A stretch of 44,996 nucleotides of DNA, from NCBI GenBank assembly GCA_030589945.1, contig JAUUZN010000013.1, positions 1 to 44,996 on the forward strand. The letters run 5' to 3'. The position numbers and the translations under genes are program-made. This document shows, piece after piece, positions 8,631 to 18,172 of the stretch. The notes below the pieces were generated by a model. It saw only the letters and a list, made by a program, of their open reading frames with translations. It searched no databases and was not told the DNA's origin. Numbering within the stretch: the first letter of the stretch is position 1; each line of letters starts with the position of its first letter. This stretch comes from Gammaproteobacteria bacterium. GTDB taxonomy: Bacteria > Pseudomonadota > Gammaproteobacteria > Enterobacterales > GCA-2746155.

Positions 8631-10016
8631 ATGACACAATTAAAATCCTTCAAATTTTTAGCATTACTGCTAATGCCCATTATTGCCATCTTCACCAGCT
8701 ATATGATGATCACAATAGGTTGGCCTGTAGATCGTGCGCTTACTCTTGGTATCACCATAGTTACTGCTGGTTGGTGGATCTTTGAGCCCATTCCAATACC
8801 GGTGACTTCCTTGATACCATTGTCATTGTTGCCACTGCTGGGGATCTTAACTAGCAATCAAATTGGTCAGTCTTACGGCAGTCCACTGATTCTGTTATTA
8901 CTCGGTGGTTTTATGCTATCTACAGCGCTTGCTAAGAATAATGCGCATCGACGTATTGCTCTTGGAATGGTCCGCCTTTTTGGTAAGGGCTCGAAAAAAG
9001 GATTAGTTTTTGGTTTCATGGTCGCATCAGCATCGCTGAGTATGTGGATATCAAATACTGCTACAACACTGATGTTATTGCCAGTAGCACTCGCAGTACT
9101 GGACAGCGGTAATGACAAAAAAATGACCGTTCCTTTGCTACTAGGAATTGCCTATGCTGCAAGTGTAGGAGGTATTGGCACACCCATTGGTACACCACCC
9201 AATTTGGTATTTATGAAAGTTTATGGCGATGTCGTAGGAGAAGTGCCGGGGTTCACAGATTGGATGAAGTGGGGCATTCCTGTGGTTGTTATCTTCGTCC
9301 CCATTATTGCTCTTTGGTTAACTCGAAAACTCGATGGCGTTGGAACCTTTAAACTACCCGAGCACACGCCGTGGACCTCTGCTGAAAAACGAGTGTTAAC
9401 AGTCTTTGCATTTACCGCGATCATTTGGATGACCCGCAAAGAGCCTTTCGGTGGTTGGTCGCTTTTATTAGATTTGCCCAAAGCAACCGATGGTTCTATT
9501 GCCCTGATGTCGGTCATTGCTTTGTTTCTAGTACCCAATGGTGAAGGAGGTAAACTTCTCGATTGGAAAACTGCCAATAAAATTCCTTGGGGAGTATTAC
9601 TACTTTTCGCCGCGGGCATTGCTATTGCTAAGGCATTTGTTGTCACCGGACTTTCTGGAATTATTGGTTCTGCCTTGGCTGAATTTACTAGCATGCCTAT
9701 TTTGTTGCTGTTTTTATCTCTCGCGCTCGTTGTTACATTCTTAACGGAATTGACTTCGAACACCGCCACCACAACCCTGCTCATGCCTATTCTTGCAGCA
9801 ACGGCTATCAGTGCAGATATGGATCCATTGTTGCTCATGGTTCCCGCTGCAATGAGCGCCAGCTGTGCCTTTATGCTACCGGTGGCTACCGCACCTAATG
9901 CAGTGGTTTTTGGTAGTGACAAGATTAAAATTGACCAGATGATTCAGGAAGGGTTTATTCTCAATATCTTGGGAACATTAATCATTGGACTGACCTGTTA
10001 CGCAATTCTTACTTGA
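8631..10016 (+). CDS. DASS/SLC13-family divalent anion:Na+ symporter
   Basis: 461 residues from the ATG at 8631. A TTG 9 nt further upstream is in frame, but the AGGT ribosome site at 8616-8619 is spaced correctly only for the ATG. It is a polytopic inner-membrane protein with two repeated halves. The two Na+/substrate motifs of VcINDY-like carriers are present: WISNTATTLMLLP (SNT at 141-143) and TELTSNTATTTLLMP (SNT at 376-378). GTPIGTPPN and ATAPNAVVFG are the accompanying hairpin-tip sequences. The family imports succinate, fumarate, malate, citrate or sulfate; a C4-dicarboxylate is the most likely substrate here, but this is inference. It follows the M14 gene closely. Confidence 0.92.
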   Translation: MTQLKSFKFLALLLMPIIAIFTSYMMITIGWPVDRALTLGITIVTAGWWIFEPIPIPVTSLIPLSLLPLLGILTSNQIGQSYGSPLILLLLGGFMLSTALAKNNAHRRIALGMVRLFGKGSKKGLVFGFMVASASLSMWISNTATTLMLLPVALAVLDSGNDKKMTVPLLLGIAYAASVGGIGTPIGTPPNLVFMKVYGDVVGEVPGFTDWMKWGIPVVVIFVPIIALWLTRKLDGVGTFKLPEHTPWTSAEKRVLTVFAFTAIIWMTRKEPFGGWSLLLDLPKATDGSIALMSVIALFLVPNGEGGKLLDWKTANKIPWGVLLLFAAGIAIAKAFVVTGLSGIIGSALAEFTSMPILLLFLSLALVVTFLTELTSNTATTTLLMPILAATAISADMDPLLLMVPAAMSASCAFMLPVATAPNAVVFGSDKIKIDQMIQEGFILNILGTLIIGLTCYAILT

Positions 10017-10061
10017 AAATAATTCAAATATTTGGACTGTTTTTATGTAATTAGCAGCAGT

Positions 10062-10808
10062 TTATTTGCTAAGGAATGACTGAAACGCCTTTTGTGCAGC
10101 TGGTTGACCAAGTAATCGTGTAAAATGTCGAACTTCTGTTTGCATTCTATCGCCGATATCTGTGCCCGGCATTTTAAGTAACTTCTTGGTCAGTAAAACG
10201 GACTCAACAGGTAGTGCAGAAATTTTCTGACATAGGGCAAGAGCCTGAAGCTTAACTTCACGTTTATCAACGAGACGATTCAACAGGCCTATTTTATCGG
10301 CTTTTTCAGCATCAAAAGGCTCTCCGAGCATCAATAATTCACTGGCGAGTTGATGGCCCGCAAGCTTTGGCAATATTAAACTGGATGCCGCTTCTGGACA
10401 GAGACCCAATGGCACAAAAGGCATAGCGAACACAGAATTAGTGGCTGCTACGACAAAATCACAATGAAACAACATGGTTGTGCCTATTCCAACAACTGAG
10501 CCCTTTACGGCTGCAACAATTGGCTTGTGAAATGATCTAAGGGCTTGAAGAAAGCGGCCAACACCAGCCTCTTTAATATTGATATCATTACGTAAGAAGT
10601 CTGCAATATCATTTCCTGAGGTAAAGTCATCGCCTTCACTGGTAAATAAGACCACTCTAATGTCATCATCTTCCGCAGCCTGTTTCATGGCGTCAGACAC
10701 CTGATGATACATTGCATCGGTAATGGCATTCTTTTTCTCAGGACGATTGAAAGAAATTGACATAATGTGTTGTTCAATTGTGACTAGAATATCTTGATCC
10801 GCTGACAT
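10062..10808 (-). CDS. enoyl-CoA hydratase/isomerase family protein
   Basis: 248 residues starting at the ATG at 10808. AAGGA sits 6 nt before it, and the longer frame back to 10922 has no ribosome site and a non-family N-terminus. Crotonase-fold features: NRPEKKNAI, the oxyanion segments FTSGND (62-67) and KGSVVGIGTT (102-111), and LGLCPEAASSLILPKL with Glu139. The first hydratase glutamate is not obvious and the PEAASS form resembles delta3,delta2-enoyl-CoA isomerases (PECI-like), so an isomerase role in unsaturated fatty acid oxidation is possible. It converges with the DASS gene and is divergent from slyX. Confidence 0.88.
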   Translation of the reverse strand: MSADQDILVTIEQHIMSISFNRPEKKNAITDAMYHQVSDAMKQAAEDDDIRVVLFTSEGDDFTSGNDIADFLRNDINIKEAGVGRFLQALRSFHKPIVAAVKGSVVGIGTTMLFHCDFVVAATNSVFAMPFVPLGLCPEAASSLILPKLAGHQLASELLMLGEPFDAEKADKIGLLNRLVDKREVKLQALALCQKISALPVESVLLTKKLLKMPGTDIGDRMQTEVRHFTRLLGQPAAQKAFQSFLSK

Positions 10809-10960
10809 ATTAATTCCTTTTTTACTGACAATTTCAAACAAATTGTTGAAACGAACGGCTAAAGAGTATGTCATACTATTAGCCTCATTAGAAAACAATA
10901 TTAGCGGTTTAACTAAACTCAAAAGTTAGTTCTAAACAGACTCAAACAGAAGAAAATGCC

Positions 10961-11191
10961 ATGGATAATCAACAATCAAAAATTAATGAGCTTGAAGAGA
11001 AAATTGAACTGTTAGAAACTCGTCAAGCCTTTCAAGAAGATACCATTGAAACCTTAAATAATGCGATCATCCTGCATCAAAAAGAAGTCGAACAACTTAA
11101 GCTGACGATCAATAACCTGTTAGAAAGAGTCTCTCAATCTTCTAATTCTCTTTCAGACGTTCAAATCGAAGAACCGCCTCCACACTATTAA
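10961..11191 (+). CDS. slyX: SlyX family protein
   Basis: 76 residues, almost entirely coiled coil (INELEEKIELLETRQAFQED...). The LETRQAFQEDTIETLN block and the C-terminal PPPHY tail are diagnostic of SlyX, a short protein conserved in gammaproteobacteria with no settled function. In E. coli it neighbours slyD; here the neighbours are an enoyl-CoA hydratase (divergent) and fabB (convergent). Confidence 0.93.
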   Translation: MDNQQSKINELEEKIELLETRQAFQEDTIETLNNAIILHQKEVEQLKLTINNLLERVSQSSNSLSDVQIEEPPPHY

Positions 11192-11276
11192 AATCAAAAA
11201 TATGATTGAGTGCTTTTGGTGTAATATTTTTATTTGTCTACTTGGTTAGGTCTGGACTGTAGATTGGGTAGTGACA

Positions 11277-11305
11277 GTGCAGATCAATTTGTTATAGATC
11301 TGCAC
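11277..11305. terminator. possible hairpin between convergent slyX and fabB
   Basis: A perfect 9-bp inverted repeat (GTGCAGATC / GATCTGCAC) with an 11-nt loop lies 6 nt beyond the fabB stop and 86 nt beyond the slyX stop. Neither side has a T-run, so it is not a textbook intrinsic terminator; it may protect 3' ends or assist termination. Confidence 0.4.
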
Positions 11306-11311
11306 ATCTTA

Positions 11312-12538
11312 TTAGCCGTCATATTTTCCAAAAATCAGTGTTGCATTGGTACCGCCAAATCCAAAGCTATTGGACATGATGGTGTTCAACTCAATATCAT
11401 CAACTCTGTCGGTCACAATATTAAGTCCTACAGCATTCTCATCCAAAGTTTCTATATTGGCACTGGTAGCAATGAACTTGTTCTCCATCATTAGCAGGCT
11501 ATAGATGGCTTCTTGGACACTCGTTGCGCCGAGTGAATGACCCGTGAGTGATTTTGTTGAGTTAATATAGGGCACCTTCTCTTGAAACACCGCTCGAATT
11601 GCTTTCAATTCAGCGATATCACCAACAGGTGTCGATGTACCATGAGCATTGATGTAATCAATGGGTTTGTCGAGACCCGCCATGGCCATATTCATACAGC
11701 GTTGAGCGCCTTCACCAGATGGAGCAACCATGTCGTAACCATCCGATGTAGCTCCGTAGCCAACGACCTCAGCATAAATTTTAGCGCCCCGAGCCTTAGC
11801 ATGTTCAAGCTCTTCAAGCACTAGCATACCGCCGCCTGAGCCAATCACAAAGCCGTCTCGATTTGCGTCATAGGCACGAGAAGCGACTGATGGTGTATCA
11901 TTATATTTGGTTGAGAGTGCACCCATGCCATCAAACATGATGGTTAAGATCCAACTTTCTTCTTCACCACCACCGGCAAAAATTATATCTTGTTTGCCCA
12001 TGGCAATAAGCTCATAGCCATTACCAATACAGTGAGCACTGGTTGCACAGGCTGATGAAATAGAGTAATTATAACCTTTGATTTTATAGGGTGTTGCAAG
12101 ACAGGCTGAAGTGGTTGAACACATCACCTGAGGAACGCGGTATGGTCCTACTCGACGAATACCTTTTGCTTTGAATGTTTCAACAGCGTCGTACTGCTTA
12201 CTTGGTCCGCCGCCACCAGAGCCAACAATTAGACCTGTCATTACGTTAGACACATCAGATTCTTCGAGACCGGCATCTTCAATGGCTTCACGCATCGAAA
12301 GATATGCATAGGCTGAAGCATCACCCATAAAGCGTCTTACTTTACGATCAATCAGTCCTTCAACATCGACATTCGCTTTACCATAAACGTGGCTTTTAAG
12401 TCCTCGTTCAGCATAGTCTTCACTGAAGGTAATGCCAGAACGACCTTCCTTAAGTGAATCTAGAACATCTTCTTTACCGTTTCCAATACAGGAAATAACA
12501 CCCATACCTGTGACGACTACCCTTCTCAAACTTTTCAT
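11312..12538 (-). CDS. fabB: 3-oxoacyl-[acyl-carrier-protein] synthase I
   Basis: 408 residues. Thiolase-fold condensing enzyme with the catalytic triad of FabB: Cys164 in SSACATSAH, His299 in [11 protein letters not shown] and His334 in SLTGHSLGA. The N-terminus [20 protein letters not shown] and the overall length fit FabB rather than FabF. It elongates acyl-ACPs and, with FabA, makes unsaturated fatty acids anaerobically. The gene is 35 nt downstream of fabA on the same strand, the standard fabAB arrangement. Confidence 0.97.
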   Translation of the reverse strand: MKSLRRVVVTGMGVISCIGNGKEDVLDSLKEGRSGITFSEDYAERGLKSHVYGKANVDVEGLIDRKVRRFMGDASAYAYLSMREAIEDAGLEESDVSNVMTGLIVGSGGGGPSKQYDAVETFKAKGIRRVGPYRVPQVMCSTTSACLATPYKIKGYNYSISSACATSAHCIGNGYELIAMGKQDIIFAGGGEEESWILTIMFDGMGALSTKYNDTPSVASRAYDANRDGFVIGSGGGMLVLEELEHAKARGAKIYAEVVGYGATSDGYDMVAPSGEGAQRCMNMAMAGLDKPIDYINAHGTSTPVGDIAELKAIRAVFQEKVPYINSTKSLTGHSLGATSVQEAIYSLLMMENKFIATSANIETLDENAVGLNIVTDRVDDIELNTIMSNSFGFGGTNATLIFGKYDG

Positions 12539-12573
12539 TTCTACTGTACCTTCTTTCTATAATTCACCGAATT

Positions 12574-13086
12574 CTACATTTCTTTGGGCGAATCAAACAA
12601 TCCAACACGTAAATTTTTTGCCTTATAAATATCTTCACCATCAACACTCATTGTTCCATCGGCGATGATTAATTTTAGGCGACCTTTGATCACTCTTTTT
12701 ACATCAATTTTGTAAGTGACTAATTTTGCCGTTGGCATTACCTGACCGGTAAATTTAACTTCACCAACTCCCAAGGCTCGACCCTTACCCGGTAAGCCCA
12801 TGGTTGCTAAAAAGAAACCCGAAAGTTGCCACATTGCATCTAAACCAAGACAACCCGGCATCACTGGATCTCCAGGAAAATGGCAGTCAAAAAACCATAG
12901 GTCAGGCTTGATATCAAGTTCAGCGAGGATTAATCCTCGTCCGTACTCTCCACCTTCAGACTGCATGTCGGTGATTCGATCCATCATCAGCATATTCGGT
13001 GCAGGAAGCTGAGCAAACTCAGCACCTAACAATTCACCACTGGCTGACTTTAATAGTTCTTCGTAACTGTAGGGTCTATGACTCAT
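12574..13086 (-). CDS. fabA: 3-hydroxydecanoyl-[acyl-carrier-protein] dehydratase/isomerase
   Basis: 170 residues, full length. The hotdog-fold active site is [21 protein letters not shown], with catalytic His69 and Asp83. FabA dehydrates 3-hydroxydecanoyl-ACP and isomerises trans-2 to cis-3-decenoyl-ACP, the branch point of unsaturated fatty acid synthesis. GAGGA precedes the ATG. The 109-nt upstream gap could hold the fabAB promoter. I see no clear FabR or FadR palindrome in it, so regulation is unresolved. Confidence 0.97.
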   Translation of the reverse strand: MSHRPYSYEELLKSASGELLGAEFAQLPAPNMLMMDRITDMQSEGGEYGRGLILAELDIKPDLWFFDCHFPGDPVMPGCLGLDAMWQLSGFFLATMGLPGKGRALGVGEVKFTGQVMPTAKLVTYKIDVKRVIKGRLKLIIADGTMSVDGEDIYKAKNLRVGLFDSPKEM

Positions 13087-13195
13087 TTTTATAATTCCTC
13101 AAGAGAGCTATCGAGACGCAGATTTACTGAAAACTGAGTAGCCCTTCTCTATCGGTAATGTTCTGTTTCTAATAAGAAGATATTATCTCACAGAA

Positions 13196-14575
13196 TTAAA
13201 TTTGTTTCACACTAATCAAAGAGGATAATTTTCCTAAATTGCTACTATTTATGTTCCCACATAGATGCCGATTTAACCCCTGTGATTCATCACTTAGCGC
13301 GTTAACTGTCGTCGGTATAATGAGACCTGAGGCATCCTCAGGCATTTGTGTAGTAATACGATGATAATTAGGTGTATACCCTGAGAAGATTACTGAATTA
13401 TCCTCTTGACCAACGCCAATCATTGGAACTTTATAGCCTGACTCCCACAATACATCAACAGTTTGCCCTAACATTTCTTGCTGAGCCTGCTGTTTGAGCT
13501 TGGCAGCCAAGATTTGCAGGCGTTTACTGCGTTGCTTTTTAATGGCATTCGTCAGAACCCCTGGTAATTTTGCTGCACGAGTTCCATCGCGGTGAGAGTA
13601 ACTGAAGATGTGTATGTGACCAAACCCAATCTCTTCAATAAAATCTAATGACTCTTCAAATTCTTCATCTGTTTCACCGGGAAATCCAACAATAATATCG
13701 GTAGTCACATTAAAATTCGCTATTGATGAGCGAGCGTGTGCAACTAGATCTCTAAAGCTTTGTTTATTACAACGTCGTGACATTCTGCGTAACACCGTAT
13801 CACTGCCGGCTTGCAATGGCAGATGCATATGAGGCATCAGTCGTTTATTTTTAAATAGAGCAAAAAATTGGTCCGGTAAATCCCAAGGTTCAACCGAAGC
13901 AAATCGTACCCTAGGTATATCAGTGTCATTTAAAATCGCTGATACAAGGTCGTACAAAGTCTCATTGATGTCACTGCCATAACCACCCACATGAACACCC
14001 GTAAGGACAATTTCATGAATGCCTTCTTCAACATATTGGTTCACCTGTCCAACAATATCTGCAATGGTGCGACTCACTTCACTACCTCTTGCTTTGGTAA
14101 CAATGCAGTAGCTACATTTGTATCGGCAACCGTCCTGAATTTTTATAAAAGCGCGATCACGATTCCTCAGATACAGGGCACTCTCACCGGGCTCAGTTGC
14201 AAAGGCTGGCATGGTTTGGAGTAGTTCATCTTCGTGGAAAAATTGCTCAATGGCTATACCCACTAGTTGATCTTTTTGGCTATTAGGTACCACTAAATCT
14301 ACGCCTAAGATTTCACTCGCTTCAGATTCATCAAGTGATGCATAACAACCCGTAACCACCAACCTAGCGGTAGGGTTATCTCGGTGCATTCTCCTGAGAA
14401 TTTGTTTTGATTTTCGAGCAGCCTCAGCAGTAACAGCACAGGTATTGAGTACCAATAAATCGGCATCCAATGCTGAGGTAGATAATTGAAAGCCACCATC
14501 AATAAATTGCTGACCCCAAGTCTGTAATTCAGCTTCATTGAGACGACAACCCAATGCTCTTAGAAAGACTTGCAT
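13196..14575 (-). CDS. mtaB: tRNA t6A37 methylthiotransferase MtaB
   Basis: 459-residue radical-SAM enzyme. The N-terminal UPF0004 domain binds one 4Fe-4S cluster through Cys10, Cys46 (NTCAVT) and Cys77 (TGCYAS). The radical-SAM cluster uses Cys150, Cys154 and Cys157 (DGCRYKCSYC). ALGCRLNEAE at the N-terminus and NTCAVTAEA separate MtaB from MiaB and RimO. It methylthiolates t6A37 of tRNAs reading ANN codons. The C-terminal TRAM domain starts near residue 370, with an unconserved tail of about 30 residues. The gene starts 5 nt after the M61 peptidase stop, so the two are probably cotranscribed. Confidence 0.93.
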   Translation of the reverse strand: MQVFLRALGCRLNEAELQTWGQQFIDGGFQLSTSALDADLLVLNTCAVTAEAARKSKQILRRMHRDNPTARLVVTGCYASLDESEASEILGVDLVVPNSQKDQLVGIAIEQFFHEDELLQTMPAFATEPGESALYLRNRDRAFIKIQDGCRYKCSYCIVTKARGSEVSRTIADIVGQVNQYVEEGIHEIVLTGVHVGGYGSDINETLYDLVSAILNDTDIPRVRFASVEPWDLPDQFFALFKNKRLMPHMHLPLQAGSDTVLRRMSRRCNKQSFRDLVAHARSSIANFNVTTDIIVGFPGETDEEFEESLDFIEEIGFGHIHIFSYSHRDGTRAAKLPGVLTNAIKKQRSKRLQILAAKLKQQAQQEMLGQTVDVLWESGYKVPMIGVGQEDNSVIFSGYTPNYHRITTQMPEDASGLIIPTTVNALSDESQGLNRHLCGNINSSNLGKLSSLISVKQI

Positions 14576-14580
14576 GATGG

Positions 14581-16434
14581 TTAGTCAGTGAGCTCGCTTT
14601 TGGTCATATTTTCAGGGAAAGCAACACCCAGCCATTTTGTATACATTTTTTTCTGTAACTCGGTGGCATTTTCAAGGTGAATCAAAGTTAATTCGGGAGA
14701 TTCTTCTTCAGCAAGCACCATGGTCGTTTCTGCCAATAGGTTTCGTCTGAAATAAGACACTTTGACTTCATCACCTAATTTAAATTTTTTCATTAACAGA
14801 TCAAATTTTTTGTCGACCACCTTTATTCCGTTAATTGCCAGAAGCTGATCACCAACGGCCATACCTGCACGCCAAGCAGGAGAGTCAGTGGTTACATAAG
14901 TTAAAATCACCTCGCCTGATTTGATGCTGAACTTTAATCCCGTATAAAGCTTACTTTCTTCAGGCTCTTTATCTTTGTTAATTTTAGTAACTAACTCTAA
15001 ACCAAGGGACGCAAACAATTCTTCAAAATTAATGGCTGCAGTTGATTCCACATAATTGCTCCAAAAATCAGTATAGTCTTTGCCCGAAATCTCGGTCAAC
15101 AAATCTTGGATATCCTTCGAAGAAAAACCTTTTTCAGGAACTGGAAATCGTTCATATAAAAGACGATGTAAATCTGCGAAGCCACTCCCTGCCCCGGTAT
15201 CACTGAGCAGGTTAACGTCCATCAGCAGAGAGAGGAGATTACCTTTTGAGTATATGCTAACACTGGAGTTTCGGGCACGGTCACCACCACCTTCAATCCA
15301 AGCATCAAAACTCGACTGTTGGGCCGTCATCACATTGTGACCGGGCCTATCTTGGTAACTTTTTATTTTCTTAGCGAGTGCTTTTAAATAATCCTTAGGT
15401 TTTAGTAAACCTGCTCGTACCAGTAAAATATCACTAAAATAGCTGGTTGAGCCTTCTGTTATCCAGAGTAAATCGGAATAGTTTTCCTCGGTGTAATTGT
15501 ACTGTTGGATACCCACCGGTCGATACGCTTTCACATTCCAAGTGTGTATAAATTCATGAGAACTAATGGACAAAAAACTTGCATAACCTTTTTTATCAGC
15601 AAAACTAAGCGCATCCTTTTGAATGACCGTTGAATTGATATGCTCAGTCGCACCCCGTGCTCCAACAGAGGAATGTACAATGAAAAGGTAACGATCTATG
15701 GGATATCCGCCCCAAAGTTTGCCATGTTCAACAACCATTTTTTTATAGTCATCAACAATTTTTTGACCGTCAAAGTTACCTTTACCCCAAATAACCAACT
15801 CATAATTTAGGCCATCAATCTTAAAGGAATAGTATTCATGAAGACCGGTTTCAATAGGTGATGAGGCTAATACATGGTAACTCTCAGCCTTGAAGCTGTG
15901 CTTACCCAGGCGCTCAAGGCCCGACTGTGAACGCCAACCCTCGGGCACATCTAATTTAACTTCAAGAGCTGTATCAATAAACTCTGGAGAATAGATAAAA
16001 CTACTGACACCATCGAGATAAGCATGTGTTTCATCAATATGGCGGGTTCTACTGGACAACTCATTCGCATAGAGCTGATAACTAAATGCTAATTTGCTCG
16101 GCTTATCCAGTTTTACATGCCAGGTGTTTTTATCTGTTTTATGAACCTCAAGCTGATTTCCCGATGCGTCAGTGACCGTGACGTTACGTAATCCATTAGC
16201 AAGATTAAGAATTTTATATTTCCCTAATCGCCAGGCAGGCATTACAAAATCTACAGAGCTAGATTCAGTTTTGGGAAATAATACTGTAACTTCAGCCAAA
16301 TGATGGGCAGCATCGGTAATTTCCAGTGAATATTTTACCTTGGATTGAGCAGCATTAATTTGAGCAGAAAAAGCCTCAACGACTAGGACAGATAGTGCGA
16401 TGATCAGCAGTTTCTGTAAGCTATTAAATTTCAT
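14581..16434 (-). CDS. M61-family peptidase with PDZ domain (exported)
   Basis: 617 residues. The signal peptide ends near AQINAAQ (about 29). The gluzincin zinc site is SSHEFIHTWNVKAYRP (His293, Glu294, His297) with Glu327 in WITEGSTSYF. An N-terminal beta domain precedes it, and a PDZ domain (about 495-575: SPAWRAGMAVGDQLLAINGI) follows, the standard M61 glycyl-aminopeptidase layout. Expected in the periplasm, where it trims peptides. It forms a tight two-gene unit with mtaB. A 141-nt gap upstream, after yhdH, probably contains its own promoter. Confidence 0.93.
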   Translation of the reverse strand: MKFNSLQKLLIIALSVLVVEAFSAQINAAQSKVKYSLEITDAAHHLAEVTVLFPKTESSSVDFVMPAWRLGKYKILNLANGLRNVTVTDASGNQLEVHKTDKNTWHVKLDKPSKLAFSYQLYANELSSRTRHIDETHAYLDGVSSFIYSPEFIDTALEVKLDVPEGWRSQSGLERLGKHSFKAESYHVLASSPIETGLHEYYSFKIDGLNYELVIWGKGNFDGQKIVDDYKKMVVEHGKLWGGYPIDRYLFIVHSSVGARGATEHINSTVIQKDALSFADKKGYASFLSISSHEFIHTWNVKAYRPVGIQQYNYTEENYSDLLWITEGSTSYFSDILLVRAGLLKPKDYLKALAKKIKSYQDRPGHNVMTAQQSSFDAWIEGGGDRARNSSVSIYSKGNLLSLLMDVNLLSDTGAGSGFADLHRLLYERFPVPEKGFSSKDIQDLLTEISGKDYTDFWSNYVESTAAINFEELFASLGLELVTKINKDKEPEESKLYTGLKFSIKSGEVILTYVTTDSPAWRAGMAVGDQLLAINGIKVVDKKFDLLMKKFKLGDEVKVSYFRRNLLAETTMVLAEEESPELTLIHLENATELQKKMYTKWLGVAFPENMTKSELTD

Positions 16435-16575
16435 ATTTACCTTTTAAATCAGATAGTTATTAAAATGACATCACTGAGCCCATGACTATCATAGTTCGAT
16501 TGCTCTATGGCTCACCTGAAATTGCGCTCTTTATACCAGAAATTTAGCCAACACTCCAAAATATGTACCATGAAA

Positions 16576-17562
16576 TTAGCTGCAGTTGACTAAAATTCTG
16601 CCTCTATGCTCGCGGTCAAGTAATTCATTAAAGCAAGGACCGATATCCTGTAACTTTACTTCTTTACTCACAATCGTTTCAAGGTTCTCAGGTATGAGAT
16701 CTTTGCCGATACGATTCCATACTGAACGACGGCGTTCCATTGGGCAGTTAGTTGAACTAACACCTAATAAACTCACACCTCTTAATATTTGAGGAAAGAC
16801 TGTTGCTGAGTAATTATGATCCGCGGCAATACCAATGCTTGCAATATTCCCCCACAGGTTAATATGTCTGAGCAGTCCACTCAAAATTTCGCCACCGACG
16901 TTATCAATGGCTCCACCAAAACGAGTAGCTTCAAGAGGCTTTGAACCGAGCGCCAGTTGCTCGGGATTAAGAACTTCATTTGCACCCAAACTTTTGAGGT
17001 AGTCGATATGTTCCTCACGACCACTTAAAGCGATCACTTCATAACCCAGAGATGAAAGCATATGAATGGCAAAACTTCCCACGCCACCCGATGCTCCTGT
17101 GACCACAATGGGTCCTTTTGCAGGAGTTTGATCATTTTGTTCCATGCGATCGATTGCTAGGGCTGCAGTAAATCCTGCGGTTCCAAATATCATCGCCGTA
17201 CGACAGGTCAAACCCTCGGGCATACTGATAACCCATTCACTGGGGACTCGAACCTTATTAGCAAAACCACCATCTTGATTTTCACCTAATCCACATCCAT
17301 TGACGAGTACATGTTCACCGATCCTAAACCGTGGATCAGTGGATGACTCAACGATACCAGCACAGTCGATACCTGCATTAATAGGAAATTGACTGTAAAT
17401 CTTACCTTTTCCGGTGACCCCTAGAGCATCTTTAAAATTAATCCCCGAATACTCAACAGCAATGGTGACATTACCCGGTGATAATTGCTGCTCTTCCATG
17501 GTGAGTAGCTTTGACTGGATACCCTTGTCATCCCGATGTACTCTTAAGGCTAATATGGACAT
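16576..17562 (-). CDS. YhdH/AcuI-type quinone oxidoreductase, probable acrylyl-CoA reductase
   Basis: 328-residue zinc-free medium-chain dehydrogenase. The N-terminal GroES-like domain has YSGINFKDALGVTGKGKI, the YhdH/YhfP signature. The Rossmann motif VVTGASGGVG (153-162) binds NADPH. Residues 255-300 contain LRGVSLLGVSSTNCPMERR, also family-specific. Characterised YhdH/AcuI proteins reduce acryloyl-CoA to propionyl-CoA, which detoxifies acrylate, an intermediate of DMSP breakdown. Function here is by family. GGAG precedes the ATG. Divergent from greB with a 82-nt shared promoter region. Confidence 0.9.
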   Translation of the reverse strand: MSILALRVHRDDKGIQSKLLTMEEQQLSPGNVTIAVEYSGINFKDALGVTGKGKIYSQFPINAGIDCAGIVESSTDPRFRIGEHVLVNGCGLGENQDGGFANKVRVPSEWVISMPEGLTCRTAMIFGTAGFTAALAIDRMEQNDQTPAKGPIVVTGASGGVGSFAIHMLSSLGYEVIALSGREEHIDYLKSLGANEVLNPEQLALGSKPLEATRFGGAIDNVGGEILSGLLRHINLWGNIASIGIAADHNYSATVFPQILRGVSLLGVSSTNCPMERRRSVWNRIGKDLIPENLETIVSKEVKLQDIGPCFNELLDREHRGRILVNCS

Positions 17563-17644
17563 GTATAACTCCGCAAATTAATCCTTTATAAAAATTTTAT
17601 ATAGGATTGCACTTAATTACTTAAATTCAAGAAAAGTAATATTG

Positions 17645-18139
17645 ATGAAAAATAGAAGCAACTATATCACATTCGACGGTGAACAAAGACTGAGAAATGA
17701 ACTTCGTTTTCTATGGAAAGATGAACGTGTTGAAGTGACCAAACGTGTCTCTGCAGCTGCTAAAGAAGGTGATCGTTCAGAGAATGCTGAGTACATTTAT
17801 TCTAAGAAAAGACTAAGGGAGATTGATCGACGTATTCGATACCTCACTAAACGACTGGAAAGTATTGAGGTCATTCGAAAACTTCCATCTAATCAGGAGA
17901 AGGTTTTTTTCGGTGCTTGGGTCACCATCGAAAATGATCAGGGCCAACAGCATCGATACAGGATTGTTGGCACCGATGAATTCGACCGTGAAACTCACTT
18001 CATCAGCATTGATTCACCCATGTCGAGGTCCATGATAGGAAAAAAAGTTAATGATTGCTTTGAATTATCATTACCCTCTGGCAAACAGAACTGGAGAATT
18101 GTTAAAATAGACTATATTGAAACTACAAATGAAGTTTAA
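17645..18139 (+). CDS. greB: transcription elongation factor GreB
   Basis: 164 residues from the ATG at 17645; a TTG one codon upstream is in frame but there is no reason to prefer it. The N-terminal coiled coil has the acidic tip AAKEGDRSENAEY (Glu41, Asp43, Glu46) that positions Mg2+ in the RNA polymerase secondary channel for RNA cleavage. The highly basic second helix (KKRLREIDRRIRYLTKRL) and the C-terminal FKBP-like domain fit GreB rather than GreA. No strong Shine-Dalgarno is visible. The methyltransferase gene follows 27 nt downstream. Confidence 0.93.
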   Translation: MKNRSNYITFDGEQRLRNELRFLWKDERVEVTKRVSAAAKEGDRSENAEYIYSKKRLREIDRRIRYLTKRLESIEVIRKLPSNQEKVFFGAWVTIENDQGQQHRYRIVGTDEFDRETHFISIDSPMSRSMIGKKVNDCFELSLPSGKQNWRIVKIDYIETTNEV

Positions 18140-18144
18140 GGCTA

Positions 18145-18172
18145 ACACTATTATGAGCACACTATTATGAGT
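18145..18172 (+). repeat. 14-nt tandem duplication of a translation start
   Basis: Two copies of ACACTATTATGAG(C/T) lie head to tail at 18145-18158 and 18159-18172, identical over 13 of 14 positions. Each contains ATGAG. The first ATG (18153) opens a 5-codon frame whose TGA overlaps the real methyltransferase ATG (18167) as ATGA. An AAGG about 11 nt before the first ATG is the only ribosome-site-like sequence. Confidence 0.8.

Noticed and set aside
9221-9922. 233-codon open frame on the minus strand inside the DASS gene
   Set aside because: It is exactly antisense to clear transporter sequence, has no ribosome site, and its composition (many Ser, Ala, Thr, Asn, Pro) is what the reverse of a membrane protein gives.
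10809-10922. 38-codon N-terminal extension of the enoyl-CoA hydratase
   Set aside because: The ATG at 10808 has a good AAGGA, and crotonase N-termini align from there; the extension runs into the slyX promoter gap.
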